Assembly: GCA_037190175.1 (NCBI GenBank)
Contig: JBBCJM010000027.1
Span: 3,506-67,505 of the forward strand
Length of the DNA: 64,000 nt
Direction of reading: 5' to 3'
Source: JBBCJM01 sp037190175
GTDB taxonomy: Bacteria; Pseudomonadota; Alphaproteobacteria; Rhodobacterales; Rhodobacteraceae
This document shows positions 25,090 through 33,128 of this stretch, one piece after another; the first letter of the stretch is position 1, and each line of letters begins with the position of its first letter. Below the pieces are notes generated by a model. The model was not told the origin of the DNA, did no database searches, and saw only the letters and a list, made by a program, of their open reading frames with translations. The position numbers and the translations under genes were made by a program.

Positions 25090-26733
25090 ATGACCGATGC
25101 CACGACCACCGGGGCCGCGCTTCTGGCCGATCTCGTCGCCCGCTGGGCGCCGGGGCCGCTGTTCCATGTGCCGGGCGAGGGCGTGCTGGAACTGCTCGAC
25201 GCGCTGGCGGGGCGGGCGGAGGTCCGGCCGGTGTCCTGCCGGCACGAGGCCGGGGCGGCTTTCGCGGCGCAGGCGGCGGGCCATGCGACGGGCCGGCCGG
25301 GCATCGCCGTGGCCGGCCGCGCGCCCGGGGCGCTGAACACGATGCTGGCGCTGCACACCGCCTGGACCGATGCCGCGCCGATGATCCTGATCCTCGGGCA
25401 GGCCACGCGCCGCCAGTCGGGGCGCGAGGCCTATCTGGGCCCCGACCTGGGCGCGGCCTTCGCCGGGGTGGCGAAATGGGTGGGCGAATGCTCGGACGCC
25501 GCGCGGCTGCCGGAACTGATGCTGCGCGCCTGGTCGGTGGCGTTGTCGGGCCAGCGCGGCCCGGTGGTGCTGGTGGTGGACGAGGACGTCGGGCACCAGC
25601 GGCTCGCCGCCCCCGCGCCACTGGCGGCCCCTGTGCCGCCGCGGCCGGGCGTGTCGGCGCAGGATGCCGCGCGGATCGCCGGGATGCTGGCCGCGGCGCA
25701 GCGTCCGCTGCTGATCGCGGGCGGCACCGGCTGGAGCGCGCAGGACCGCGCCGCGCTGGTGGCCTTTGCCGAGGCGCAGGCGCTGCCGGTGCTGACCTCC
25801 TACCGCCGGCGCGACCTGATGCCGGCCTCCAGCCCCGCGATGGCCGGCGAACTGGGCATCGGCGCCGATCCCGCGGCGCTGGCGGCGGTGGCCGAGGCCG
25901 ACCTGGTGATCGTCGCCGGGATGCGGCTGGGCGAGATCAACACCTTCGGGGCCGGGGTGTTCGAGGGGTTCCGGCTGCTGCCCCACCCCGATCCGGGGGG
26001 CGCGCTGGTGCATATCCACCCCGACATGAGCGAGTTGAACCGCGTCTGGCGCGCCGATCCGGCGATCTGCGCCCATCCGGGCAGCCTGTTCGGTCTGCTG
26101 GACGCAACCGCCACGGTCCCAGATGCCCGCAGCGCATGGCGCGACTGGCTGCGCGCGGCCCGGCTGGCCTTCACCGAGGGCAAGCCGGGGCAGGGGCCGC
26201 TGGACCTGCGCGAGGTCTGCCGCATCCTGCGCGCGGCCCTGCCGGCCGATGCCATGCTGACCGTGGGCGCGGGGGCCTATGCCCACTGGCCGCAGCGGTA
26301 TGTCCCGCATGAGGACTACGGCACCCAGCTGGGGCCCAAGAGCGGCGCGATGGGCTATGGCCTGCCTGCCGCCATCGGGGTGCAGGCGGCCTGTCCGGGG
26401 CGCCGCGTGGTGGCGATGGCGGGCGACGGCTGTTTCCTGATGACGGGCGAGGAGTTGGCCACGGCGGTGCTGCACCGCCTGCCGATCACGGTGATCGTGG
26501 TGAACAACAGCCGCTACGGCGCCATCGCCGCCACCCAGCAGCGCCAGTTCGGCCGCACCACCGGCACCGACCTGGCGCCGGTGAACTTCGCCGACTACGC
26601 CCGCTCGATGGGCGCCCTGGGCATCCGCGTCGCTGCCACCGCCCAGTTCGCCCCCGCGCTGGCCCGCGCGGCGGAAAGCGACGGCCCGGTGCTGATCGAA
26701 CTCGTCACCGGCCTCGAGGCGCTGAAGCCCTGA
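25090..26733 (+). CDS. Thiamine diphosphate-dependent enzyme (acetolactate synthase/2-oxoacid decarboxylase-like)
   Basis: A 547-residue ThDP enzyme with the usual three domains. The cofactor-activating glutamate is in CRHEAGAAFAAQAAG (about residue 53), the central domain contains LLIAGGTGWSAQDRAALVAFAE, and the C-terminal ThDP-Mg motif runs from GDGCFLMTGEEL to VVNNSRYG. It could be a synthase, a lyase or a benzoylformate/indolepyruvate-type decarboxylase; resemblance to acetolactate synthase-like proteins is general only. It opens the plus-strand set ThDP enzyme, FAD oxidoreductase, RidA, UbiX. A 2-oxo acid decarboxylase here would feed the ALDH at 15960. The ATG at 25090 is where family similarity starts; the longer open frame is antisense to the binding-protein gene. 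Confidence 0.85.
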   Translation: MTDATTTGAALLADLVARWAPGPLFHVPGEGVLELLDALAGRAEVRPVSCRHEAGAAFAAQAAGHATGRPGIAVAGRAPGALNTMLALHTAWTDAAPMILILGQATRRQSGREAYLGPDLGAAFAGVAKWVGECSDAARLPELMLRAWSVALSGQRGPVVLVVDEDVGHQRLAAPAPLAAPVPPRPGVSAQDAARIAGMLAAAQRPLLIAGGTGWSAQDRAALVAFAEAQALPVLTSYRRRDLMPASSPAMAGELGIGADPAALAAVAEADLVIVAGMRLGEINTFGAGVFEGFRLLPHPDPGGALVHIHPDMSELNRVWRADPAICAHPGSLFGLLDATATVPDARSAWRDWLRAARLAFTEGKPGQGPLDLREVCRILRAALPADAMLTVGAGAYAHWPQRYVPHEDYGTQLGPKSGAMGYGLPAAIGVQAACPGRRVVAMAGDGCFLMTGEELATAVLHRLPITVIVVNNSRYGAIAATQQRQFGRTTGTDLAPVNFADYARSMGALGIRVAATAQFAPALARAAESDGPVLIELVTGLEALKP

Positions 26734-26748
26734 CCAAGGAGGCAGCCG

Positions 26749-28074
26749 ATGCCGCAACAGCCATCCGTCATCGTGGTCGGCGCCGGGATCGCCGGGCTGA
26801 CCGCCGCCTGGCACCTGCGCCGCGCGGGATGCGAGGTGACGGTGATCGAGGCCGCCGACCAGCCCGGCGGCCGCGTGGGCGCGCGCGAGATCCGCGGCAT
26901 CTGCTACAACACCGGGGCGCGACTGCTTTACACATTCAGCAGGGATTTCAATCGCCTGCTGGACGATATTGATCTGACTTCTCAACTCGTGCCGGTGCGC
27001 GGGCTGGCCGCCGAATGCCGGTCGGCCGGGGCCGCCTGGACGGTCGAGCTGATGCCCGGCCCGCGCTCGCTGACGACGCCGGGGTTGACCTTCGGCGACC
27101 GGCTGCGCTTCCTGCGCTACGGGCTGCGGATGCTGGCCGCGCGGCTGACCACCGACCCGGACGACGCCACCTCGGCCCCCGCCGCCGATGCCGAGACGCT
27201 GGCCGACCACGTGACCCGCCATCTCGGCCCCCGCGTGCTGGAGCGCATGGTCAACCCGGTCTTCCGCAGCACCCGCAGCTGGGACGCCGCCGACATCTCG
27301 GCCGCCTTCTTCGCCACCACCATGCCGCACATGATCGGGCGCAGCACGGTGCATGTGCTGAAGGGCGGCATGAACAGCCTGCCCGCGGCGCTTGCCCGCG
27401 ACGTGAAACTGCTGCTGAACACCCGCGCGCTGCGGATCGAGGCGCCCGCCGAGGGCCCCTGTCGCGTCGGGGCGGAGCAGGGCGGCCGGCCGCTGGTGCT
27501 GGAGGCCGACCGGATCGTCTGCGCGGTCGAGGGTGTGCAGGTGAACGCGCTGATCCCCGGTCTGGCTCCCGAGGACCGCGGGTTCATGGACCGGGTGCGC
27601 TACAACGCGCTGGGGATCGCGCATATCCGGCTGAACCGGCAGGTTGCGCCCCGCCTGACCTTCTTCGCCGGCCAGACGGGCGGCACCATCGCGACCTACC
27701 AGCAGATCCCCGGCGACGAGGCCAAGGGCATCCACCCCCAGCTCTACGTGCAGCTGACGCCCGAGGCCGTCCGCCGCGCCCGGGACGAGGGGATGACGGA
27801 CCGCATCGACGAGATCGTGGCCGAGGATCTGCGCCGGCTGTATCCGACGCTGGACGCCGACCGGGTGGACCATCACAACCAGTGGATCGCCCGCAAGTTG
27901 CCCGAGTTCTATCCCGGCTACGGCGCCGAGGTGCGCCGGTTCCTGGACCGGCAGGCGACCGGCCGGCGGCGGCTGCATTTCTGCGGCGACTATCTGGCGC
28001 AGGCGCTGGTCACCGGGGCGGCGGCCAGCGGCAAGGCGGCGGCGGGGCGGCTGCTGGCGCAATGGGGCGGATAG
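26749..28074 (+). CDS. FAD-dependent amine oxidase/desaturase-like oxidoreductase
   Basis: A 441-residue flavoprotein of the monoamine oxidase/protoporphyrinogen oxidase/phytoene desaturase group. The dinucleotide-binding motif VVGAGIAGLTAAWHLRRAGCEVTVIEAA is at about residues 9-36, followed by QPGGRVGAREI; the C-terminal FAD segment is RLHFCGDYLAQALVTGAAASG. It has a strong AAGGAGG ribosome-binding site and follows the ThDP enzyme by 15 bp. The RidA gene downstream suits an enzyme that makes reactive imines, so an amine substrate is plausible. About 20 codons around 26929-26991 are AT-ending, unlike the rest of the gene. The precise substrate is unknown. Confidence 0.85.
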   Translation: MPQQPSVIVVGAGIAGLTAAWHLRRAGCEVTVIEAADQPGGRVGAREIRGICYNTGARLLYTFSRDFNRLLDDIDLTSQLVPVRGLAAECRSAGAAWTVELMPGPRSLTTPGLTFGDRLRFLRYGLRMLAARLTTDPDDATSAPAADAETLADHVTRHLGPRVLERMVNPVFRSTRSWDAADISAAFFATTMPHMIGRSTVHVLKGGMNSLPAALARDVKLLLNTRALRIEAPAEGPCRVGAEQGGRPLVLEADRIVCAVEGVQVNALIPGLAPEDRGFMDRVRYNALGIAHIRLNRQVAPRLTFFAGQTGGTIATYQQIPGDEAKGIHPQLYVQLTPEAVRRARDEGMTDRIDEIVAEDLRRLYPTLDADRVDHHNQWIARKLPEFYPGYGAEVRRFLDRQATGRRRLHFCGDYLAQALVTGAAASGKAAAGRLLAQWGG

Positions 28075-28089
28075 GCGGCTGTCGAAACT

Positions 28090-28109
28090 CTTGCGTCCGA
28101 TCGCGCAAG
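28090..28109 (+). other. Inverted repeat CTTGCG / CGCAAG upstream of the RidA gene
   Basis: Six-base arms separated by 8 bp in the 106-bp gap between the FAD oxidoreductase and RidA genes. It could be a weak hairpin or a TTGCG-N-CGCAA-type operator. There is no T-run, so a classical terminator is unlikely. Confidence 0.3.
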
Positions 28110-28180
28110 GATTGCCGGATGGCGGGCGGCGCAGGGTTGGATAGCCTGGGGACAAGCCACTCACGCAAGCGGAGCATGAC

Positions 28181-28555
28181 ATGAAGAACCGGATCTTCTC
28201 GGGCGCGCCTTCCGAGGATTTCGCCGGCTATGCCAAGGCGGCGATCGCCGGGCCGACGATCTACGTCACCGGCACCACCGGGCAGGACGCCGACGGCACG
28301 CTGCCCGAATCGGCCGCCGACCAGACCCGCAACATCCTGGCCACGGTGGACAAGGTGCTGCGGCAGGCCGGCTCCAGCCTGGCCGATGCGGTGGCGCTGC
28401 GGACCTTCCTGACCGACAAGTCCTATCTGCGCGACGTGGCCGCGGTGCTGGGCGAGACCTTCCGCGACATCCGCCCCACCAATACCCTGGTGGTCTGCCA
28501 GATCCCGACCGAAGGGGTGAAGGTCGAGATCGAAGTCACCGCCTGGCGGGGCTAG
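28181..28555 (+). CDS. RidA family protein (enamine/imine deaminase) 1
   Basis: A 124-residue member of the RidA/YjgF/UK114 family, which hydrolyses reactive 2-aminoacrylate-like enamines and imines to 2-oxo acids. The N-terminal IYVTGTTGQDADGT and the C-terminal PTNTLVVCQIPTEGVKVEIEVTAW blocks are typical; the arginine of archetypal RidA (RxxV) is not in its usual place, since the corresponding segment reads PTNTLV, suggesting a specialised Rid subfamily. It precedes ubiX by 4 bp. In context it may clean up imines formed by the FAD oxidoreductase next door. Confidence 0.88.
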   Translation: MKNRIFSGAPSEDFAGYAKAAIAGPTIYVTGTTGQDADGTLPESAADQTRNILATVDKVLRQAGSSLADAVALRTFLTDKSYLRDVAAVLGETFRDIRPTNTLVVCQIPTEGVKVEIEVTAWRG

Positions 28556-28559
28556 GGCG

Positions 28560-29126
28560 ATGGTCCCGCGGCGCCTGGTCGTCGGCATCTCGGGCGCCTC
28601 GGGGGTGATCTACGGCATCCGCCTGCTGGAGATCCTGCAAGGCAGCGGGATCGAGACCCACCTGGTCATGACCCGCGCCGCCGAGATCACCCTGGCGCAC
28701 GAGACCCGCCGCAAGCTGGCCGAGGTGCACGCGCTGGCCGATCACGTCCATGCCGCCGGCGACATCGCCGCGCCGGTCTCCAGCGGCTCGTTCCGCACGA
28801 TGGGGATGATCGTGGCGCCCTGTTCGGTGCGCTCGATGGCCGAGATCGCCGGCGGCGTGACCTCGGGGCTGCTGACCCGGGCGGCGGACGTGGTGCTGAA
28901 GGAACGCCGGCGGCTGGTGCTGATGGTGCGCGAGACGCCGCTGCACCTGGGCCATCTGCGCAACATGGCGGCGCTGTCCGAGATGGGCGCGATCATCGCC
29001 CCGCCGGTTCCGGCCTTCTACGCCCGGCCCGACACGCTGGAGGAGATGATCGACCACACCCTGGGCCGGATGCTGGACCTGTTCGGGATCGAGACCGAGG
29101 GCCTGGTGAAACGCTGGAAGGAATAG
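28560..29126 (+). CDS. ubiX: Flavin prenyltransferase UbiX
   Basis: A 188-residue UbiX/PAD1-family enzyme that attaches dimethylallyl to FMN, making the prenyl-FMN cofactor of UbiD-type decarboxylases. The FMN-binding VVGISGASGVIYGIRLLEIL block (from residue 8), the MIVAPCSVRSMAEIAGG segment and the RRRLVLMVRETPLHLGHLRNM loop are all clear. It lies at the end of the plus-strand set and about 10 kb from the UbiD-like gene at 17539, with the transporter and other enzymes between. Presence of a dedicated UbiX supports a catabolic role for that UbiD. It is convergent with the gene at 29129, 2 bp away. Confidence 0.95.
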   Translation: MVPRRLVVGISGASGVIYGIRLLEILQGSGIETHLVMTRAAEITLAHETRRKLAEVHALADHVHAAGDIAAPVSSGSFRTMGMIVAPCSVRSMAEIAGGVTSGLLTRAADVVLKERRRLVLMVRETPLHLGHLRNMAALSEMGAIIAPPVPAFYARPDTLEEMIDHTLGRMLDLFGIETEGLVKRWKE

Positions 29127-29128
29127 CC

Positions 29129-29599
29129 TCAGGCCGCCGTCGCCTGCCGCAGCAGGGCGATGTCCTCGGCGCTCAGCGCGGCGGCCCCGGCCAGCAGGCG
29201 CAGCCCTTGCAGGAAATCGCCTTTCTCTGCCGGGATGCGCGCGGCGAACCAGGCGGCGATCATGCCGGCCTGCACCTTCTCCGCCGCCAGTTCCACCTGT
29301 TTCAGCCGGTCGCGGAAGGTTTCGCGGTCGGCCTCGGGCAGGTGGTCGACGGCCCCCCGCAGGTCGACCCGCAGCGCGCGCAGCGGCAGGACGGCGCGCG
29401 TCCGCCAGTCGGCGGTATGGGCGCGCAGGGCCTCGATCTCGGCCGGGGTCAGCGGCGCGCCGGCGCTTTCGCCCCAGCAATGGGCGATCAGCAGCAGCAC
29501 GTCCGTCCCGCCCTCGGCCTGAAGCCGCAGGCACAGCGGCGCGATGCCGGGCCGGCCATAGAAGCCCAGCGCGAAGGACCAGAAGTCGTTTTCCATCAT
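29129..29599 (-). CDS. TIGR02444-type protein of unknown function
   Basis: A 156-residue small soluble protein that begins ENDFWSFALGFYGRPGIAPLCLRLQ, the hallmark of the TIGR02444 family of proteobacteria; function unknown. The body is helical and acidic/basic mixed without catalytic motif. It lies 4 bp after the 3-hydroxyacyl-CoA dehydrogenase gene on the same strand, so it is co-transcribed with it. The doubled ATG at the start leaves a one-codon uncertainty. Confidence 0.75.
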   Translation of the reverse strand: MMENDFWSFALGFYGRPGIAPLCLRLQAEGGTDVLLLIAHCWGESAGAPLTPAEIEALRAHTADWRTRAVLPLRALRVDLRGAVDHLPEADRETFRDRLKQVELAAEKVQAGMIAAWFAARIPAEKGDFLQGLRLLAGAAALSAEDIALLRQATAA

Positions 29600-29603
29600 C
29601 GCC

Positions 29604-30716
29604 TCATGCCAGCACCGGGGCAGGGCGGTAGCGGCCCCGCAGGTGGGCTGGTGCGGCCGCTTCCAGCCGGTGCAGCTCGTCCCGCACCGCCGCGCGGCCC
29701 TGCGCCTGCATGATCTCGAAGGGGCCGCGCGGGAAGTTCAGCCCCAGCCTGACGGCGGTGTCGATACCCCCCGGCGTGGTGCCGCCCTCGGCCAGCAGCC
29801 AGCCTGCCTCGTTGACCAGCGTGGCCTCGATCCGCAGGGCGATGGCCGCGGCATCGGCGGGGGCCGCGCCGGGTTGGTCGGGATGCAGGAAGCCCCGGCC
29901 GGCCTTGCGCCCCAGATCGCCCGCGGCGACCCGATCGCGCAGCGCCGCGAACACATGATAGCGCGGGTGCCCCTCCATCGCCCGGGCGAGGCTTTCGGTG
30001 GCGGCCAGGCTGATGTCCGCCCCCACCAGGTCGATCAGCCCGAAGGGACCGAGCCGATAGCCCGCCGCCAGCATCGCCGCGTCGATCTCGCCGGCCCCGC
30101 GCCCTTCCTCCAGCAGCGCCAGCGCCTCGCCGTAGAAGGGGCGGGCGCAGCGGTTGACGATGAAGCCGGGGCTGTCGGGGCACTGGATCACGGTCTTGCC
30201 GGCGGCCTCGGTCAGCCGGCGGGCCGTGTCGAGCGCGGCGGGGAAGGTGCCGGGGTGGGCGACCAGCTCGACCAGCCTCATCACCGGGGCGGGGTTGAAG
30301 AAATGCAGGCCCAGCAGCCGCTCGGGCCGGGCCAGCCCCTCGGCCATCGCCGCGATGGAAAGCGAGGAGGTATTGCTGGCCAGCACCGCCCCGGGGGCCA
30401 GCACGGCCTCCAGCGCCGCGAAGATCGCGCGCTTGACCTCGATCCGCTCGACCACCGCCTCGATGGCCAGCTCCGCCCCGCCCATGCCCTCGGGCCCGCC
30501 GACCACCATGATGCGGGCCAGGATCGCGTCCAGCTCGGGCTGCGCCAGCTTGCCGGCCGCGACGCGCGGCGCCAGCCCGGCGCGCAGCCGGTCATGCGCG
30601 GCGTCGCGCGCCCCTGCCATGGCGTCGGTGGCCAGCACGGTGCAGCCGGCCGCGGCAAAGGTCTGGGCGATGCCCAGGCCCATCGTGCCCAGGCCGATGA
30701 TGGCGATCGTGGTCAT
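29604..30716 (-). CDS. 3-hydroxyacyl-CoA dehydrogenase
   Basis: A 370-residue NAD+-dependent dehydrogenase oxidising an L-3-hydroxyacyl-CoA. The Rossmann motif IIGLGTMGLGIAQTFAAAG is at residues 6-24, catalytic histidine and asparagine lie in LGLHFFNPAPVMRLVE, and the C-terminal helical domain contains SPGFIVNRCARPFYGEAL. It is divergent from the 2-aminobenzoyl-CoA monooxygenase/reductase gene, sharing the operator region at 30766. In the aminobenzoyl-CoA route the non-aromatic ring product is degraded by beta-oxidation-like steps, where this enzyme fits. Generic fatty-acid use cannot be excluded. Confidence 0.9.
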   Translation of the reverse strand: MTTIAIIGLGTMGLGIAQTFAAAGCTVLATDAMAGARDAAHDRLRAGLAPRVAAGKLAQPELDAILARIMVVGGPEGMGGAELAIEAVVERIEVKRAIFAALEAVLAPGAVLASNTSSLSIAAMAEGLARPERLLGLHFFNPAPVMRLVELVAHPGTFPAALDTARRLTEAAGKTVIQCPDSPGFIVNRCARPFYGEALALLEEGRGAGEIDAAMLAAGYRLGPFGLIDLVGADISLAATESLARAMEGHPRYHVFAALRDRVAAGDLGRKAGRGFLHPDQPGAAPADAAAIALRIEATLVNEAGWLLAEGGTTPGGIDTAVRLGLNFPRGPFEIMQAQGRAAVRDELHRLEAAAPAHLRGRYRPAPVLA

Positions 30717-30742
30717 GGCTTCCCCTTGGCACGGATCGCTGC

Positions 30743-30770
30743 ATCATGCCATCGGCGCGATATTCTTCAA
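30743..30770 (-). promoter_or_regulatory. Predicted promoter of the 3-hydroxyacyl-CoA dehydrogenase gene
   Basis: On the minus strand TTGAAG (30770-30765) and CATGAT (30748-30743) form a 16-bp-spaced -35/-10 pair, each matching 4 of 6 consensus bases. The -35 overlaps operator half TTCAA of the tandem palindrome, so repression by the MarR protein is plausible. Confidence 0.4.
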
Positions 30771-30791
30771 GCTTGAAATTTCAAACTTGAA
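30766..30791. promoter_or_regulatory. Tandem palindromic operator TTCAAnnTTGAA x2, likely MarR target
   Basis: TTCAAGCTTGAA (30766-30777) and TTCAAACTTGAA (30780-30791) are two palindromes with a 14-bp period; the junction TTGAAATTTCAA is itself a palindrome. They lie midway between the divergent dehydrogenase and monooxygenase/reductase genes. A further palindrome, GGAATCCGATTCC (30793-30805), abuts the second copy. The MarR-family gene in this cluster (33859) is the natural binding partner. Confidence 0.65.
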
Positions 30792-30842
30792 AGGAATCCG
30801 ATTCCGTGCCAGCTTGCCCCAACGGAATCTGGCGGGGGAACG

Positions 30843-33128
30843 ATGCGGATCCTGTGTCTCGGCGGCGGGCCCGCGGGCCTCTACTTCGCGATCTCCATGA
30901 AGCTGCGGGACCCCTCGCACCAGGTGACGGTGCTGGAGCGCAACCGGGCCAACGACACCTTCGGCTGGGGCGTGGTGCTGTCGGACGACGCGCTGTCGCG
31001 GATGCAGCGGAACGATCCCAAGTCGACCGAGGCGATCCGCTCCAGCTTTATCTACTGGGACGACATCGCGGTGATCCGCAACGGCGAGCGCACCGTCTCG
31101 GGCGGGCACGGCTTCGCCGGGATCGGGCGGCGGAAGATGCTGGTCCTGCTGCAGGAACGCGCGCGCGAGTTGGGCGTCGAGCTGCGGTTCGAGACCACCT
31201 TCGCGCGCGCCGAGGACTACCGCCGGGACTATGACCTGGTGGTGGCCTGCGACGGCATCAACTCGCTGGTGCGCAAGGAATACGAGCACGTGTTCCGCCC
31301 CGACATCGACCTGCGGCTGAACAAGTTCGTCTGGCTGGGCACCCGGGCCAAGTTCGACGACGCCTTCACCTTCATCTTCGAGAAGACCGAGCATGGCTGG
31401 GTCTGGGCCCATGTCTACCAGTTCGACGCCGAGACCGCGACCTTCATCGTGGAATGCGCGCAGGACACCTGGGACCGCTGGGGCTTCGCGGCCATGTCCA
31501 AGGAGGAGACGGTCGAGACCTGCCGCCGGATCTTCGCGGCCTATCTGGACGGCAACGAGCTGATGTCGAACGCCGCCCACCTGCGCGGCTCGGCGGTGTG
31601 GATGAACTTCCCGCGCGTGATCTGCGAACGCTGGTACGACGGCAACGTGGTGCTGATGGGCGATGCGGCGGCGACGGGGCATTTCTCCATCGGCTCGGGC
31701 TCGCGGCTGGCCTTCGACAGCGCCATCGCGCTGGCCGAGTACCTGCATTCCGAACCCACGATGGAAGCCGCCTTCGAGCGGTATCAGGAGGAACGGCGCA
31801 TCGAGGTGCTGCGGCTGCAATCCGCGGCGCGCAACTCGCTTGAGTGGTTCGAAGAGGTGGAACGCTATCTCGACCTATCGGCCGAGCAGTTCACCTATTC
31901 GCTGCTGACCCGCAGCCAGCGCATCAGCCACGAGAACCTGCGCCTGCGCGACCGCGCCTGGCTTGAAGCCGTCGAGGACTGGTTCCAGGAAAGGGCGGGT
32001 GGCCAGAAGGGCCGCCGCCCGATGTTCGCCCCCTTCCGCCTGCGCGGGATGGAGCTGAAGAACCGCATCGTCGTCTCGCCCATGGCGCAGTACAAGGCGG
32101 TGGACGGCTGCCCCACCGACTGGCACCTGATCCACTATGCCGAACGCGCCAAGGGGGGCGCCGGGCTGGTCACTACCGAGATGACCTGCGTCTCGCCCGA
32201 GGGGCGGATCACCCCCGGCTGCCCCGGCCTCTACAAGCCGGAGCACGAGGCGGCGTGGAGGCGGCTGGCCGATTTCATCCATGCCGAGACCACGGCGAAG
32301 CTCTGCATCCAGATCGGCCATGCCGGGCGCAAGGCCTCGACCTGCGTGCCCTGGGGCGGGGGGATCGACCGGCCGCTGCCCTCGGGCAACTGGCCCATCC
32401 TGGCGCCGAGCCCCATCCCCTACAGGCCCGGGAACCAGGTGCCGAAGGAGATGACCGGGGCCGAGATGGCCGAGGTCAAGGCCGCCTTCGTGGCCGCCAC
32501 CCGGATGGCCGACCGCGCCGGCGCCGACATGGTGGAGATGCACGCCGCCCACGGCTATCTGCTGGCCAGCTTCATCAGCCCGGTGACCAACCGGCGCACC
32601 GACGGCTACGGCGGCAGCCTGGAAAACCGGATGCGCTATCCGCTGGAGGTCTTCGCCGCCATGCGCGCCGCCTGGCCGCAGGACAAGCCGATGTCGGTCA
32701 GGATCTCGGCCAACGACTGGATCGACGGCGGCGTGACGCCCGGCGAGGCGGTGGAGATCGCCCGCCGGTTCCACGCCGCGGGGGCGGACATCATCGACGT
32801 CTCCTCGGGCCAGACCGACCCTGCGGAACGCCCCGTCTACGGGCGCATGTTCCAGACCCCGTTCTCGGACCGCATCCGCAACGAGGCGGGCATCCCCACC
32901 ATGGCGGTGGGCAACATCAGCGACTTCGACCAGGTGAACGGCATCCTGATGGCGGGCCGGGCCGACCTGGTGCTGCTGGCGCGGATGCACCTGGCCGATC
33001 CCTACTGGACGCTGCACGCGGCGGTCCAGCAGGGCGACAGCGCCACCGAATGGCCGGACCCCTACCTGGGCGGCAGGGGGCTGCTGCAACGCCTGGCCGA
33101 ACGCCAGCAGGAGGCGATCCGGGCATGA
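30843..33128 (+). CDS. 2-aminobenzoyl-CoA (or salicylyl-CoA) monooxygenase/reductase fusion flavoprotein
   Basis: A 761-residue two-domain protein. Residues 1 to about 390 are an FAD monooxygenase (LCLGGGPAGLYFAISMK at 4-20; GNVVLMGDAAATGHFSIGSG). Residues about 395-760 are an old-yellow-enzyme FMN domain (FAPFRLRGMELKNRIVVSPM; AGADMVEMHAAHGYLLASFISP). This fusion is known from 2-aminobenzoyl-CoA monooxygenase/reductase, which hydroxylates and then reduces the ring to a non-aromatic product, and from salicylyl-CoA 5-hydroxylase annotations. The kynureninase upstream and the aryl-CoA ligase downstream favour 2-aminobenzoyl-CoA. It has a GGGGGAA ribosome-binding site and starts the plus-strand operon running to 38714. 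Its stop overlaps the next start (ATGA). Confidence 0.9.
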   Translation: MRILCLGGGPAGLYFAISMKLRDPSHQVTVLERNRANDTFGWGVVLSDDALSRMQRNDPKSTEAIRSSFIYWDDIAVIRNGERTVSGGHGFAGIGRRKMLVLLQERARELGVELRFETTFARAEDYRRDYDLVVACDGINSLVRKEYEHVFRPDIDLRLNKFVWLGTRAKFDDAFTFIFEKTEHGWVWAHVYQFDAETATFIVECAQDTWDRWGFAAMSKEETVETCRRIFAAYLDGNELMSNAAHLRGSAVWMNFPRVICERWYDGNVVLMGDAAATGHFSIGSGSRLAFDSAIALAEYLHSEPTMEAAFERYQEERRIEVLRLQSAARNSLEWFEEVERYLDLSAEQFTYSLLTRSQRISHENLRLRDRAWLEAVEDWFQERAGGQKGRRPMFAPFRLRGMELKNRIVVSPMAQYKAVDGCPTDWHLIHYAERAKGGAGLVTTEMTCVSPEGRITPGCPGLYKPEHEAAWRRLADFIHAETTAKLCIQIGHAGRKASTCVPWGGGIDRPLPSGNWPILAPSPIPYRPGNQVPKEMTGAEMAEVKAAFVAATRMADRAGADMVEMHAAHGYLLASFISPVTNRRTDGYGGSLENRMRYPLEVFAAMRAAWPQDKPMSVRISANDWIDGGVTPGEAVEIARRFHAAGADIIDVSSGQTDPAERPVYGRMFQTPFSDRIRNEAGIPTMAVGNISDFDQVNGILMAGRADLVLLARMHLADPYWTLHAAVQQGDSATEWPDPYLGGRGLLQRLAERQQEAIRA

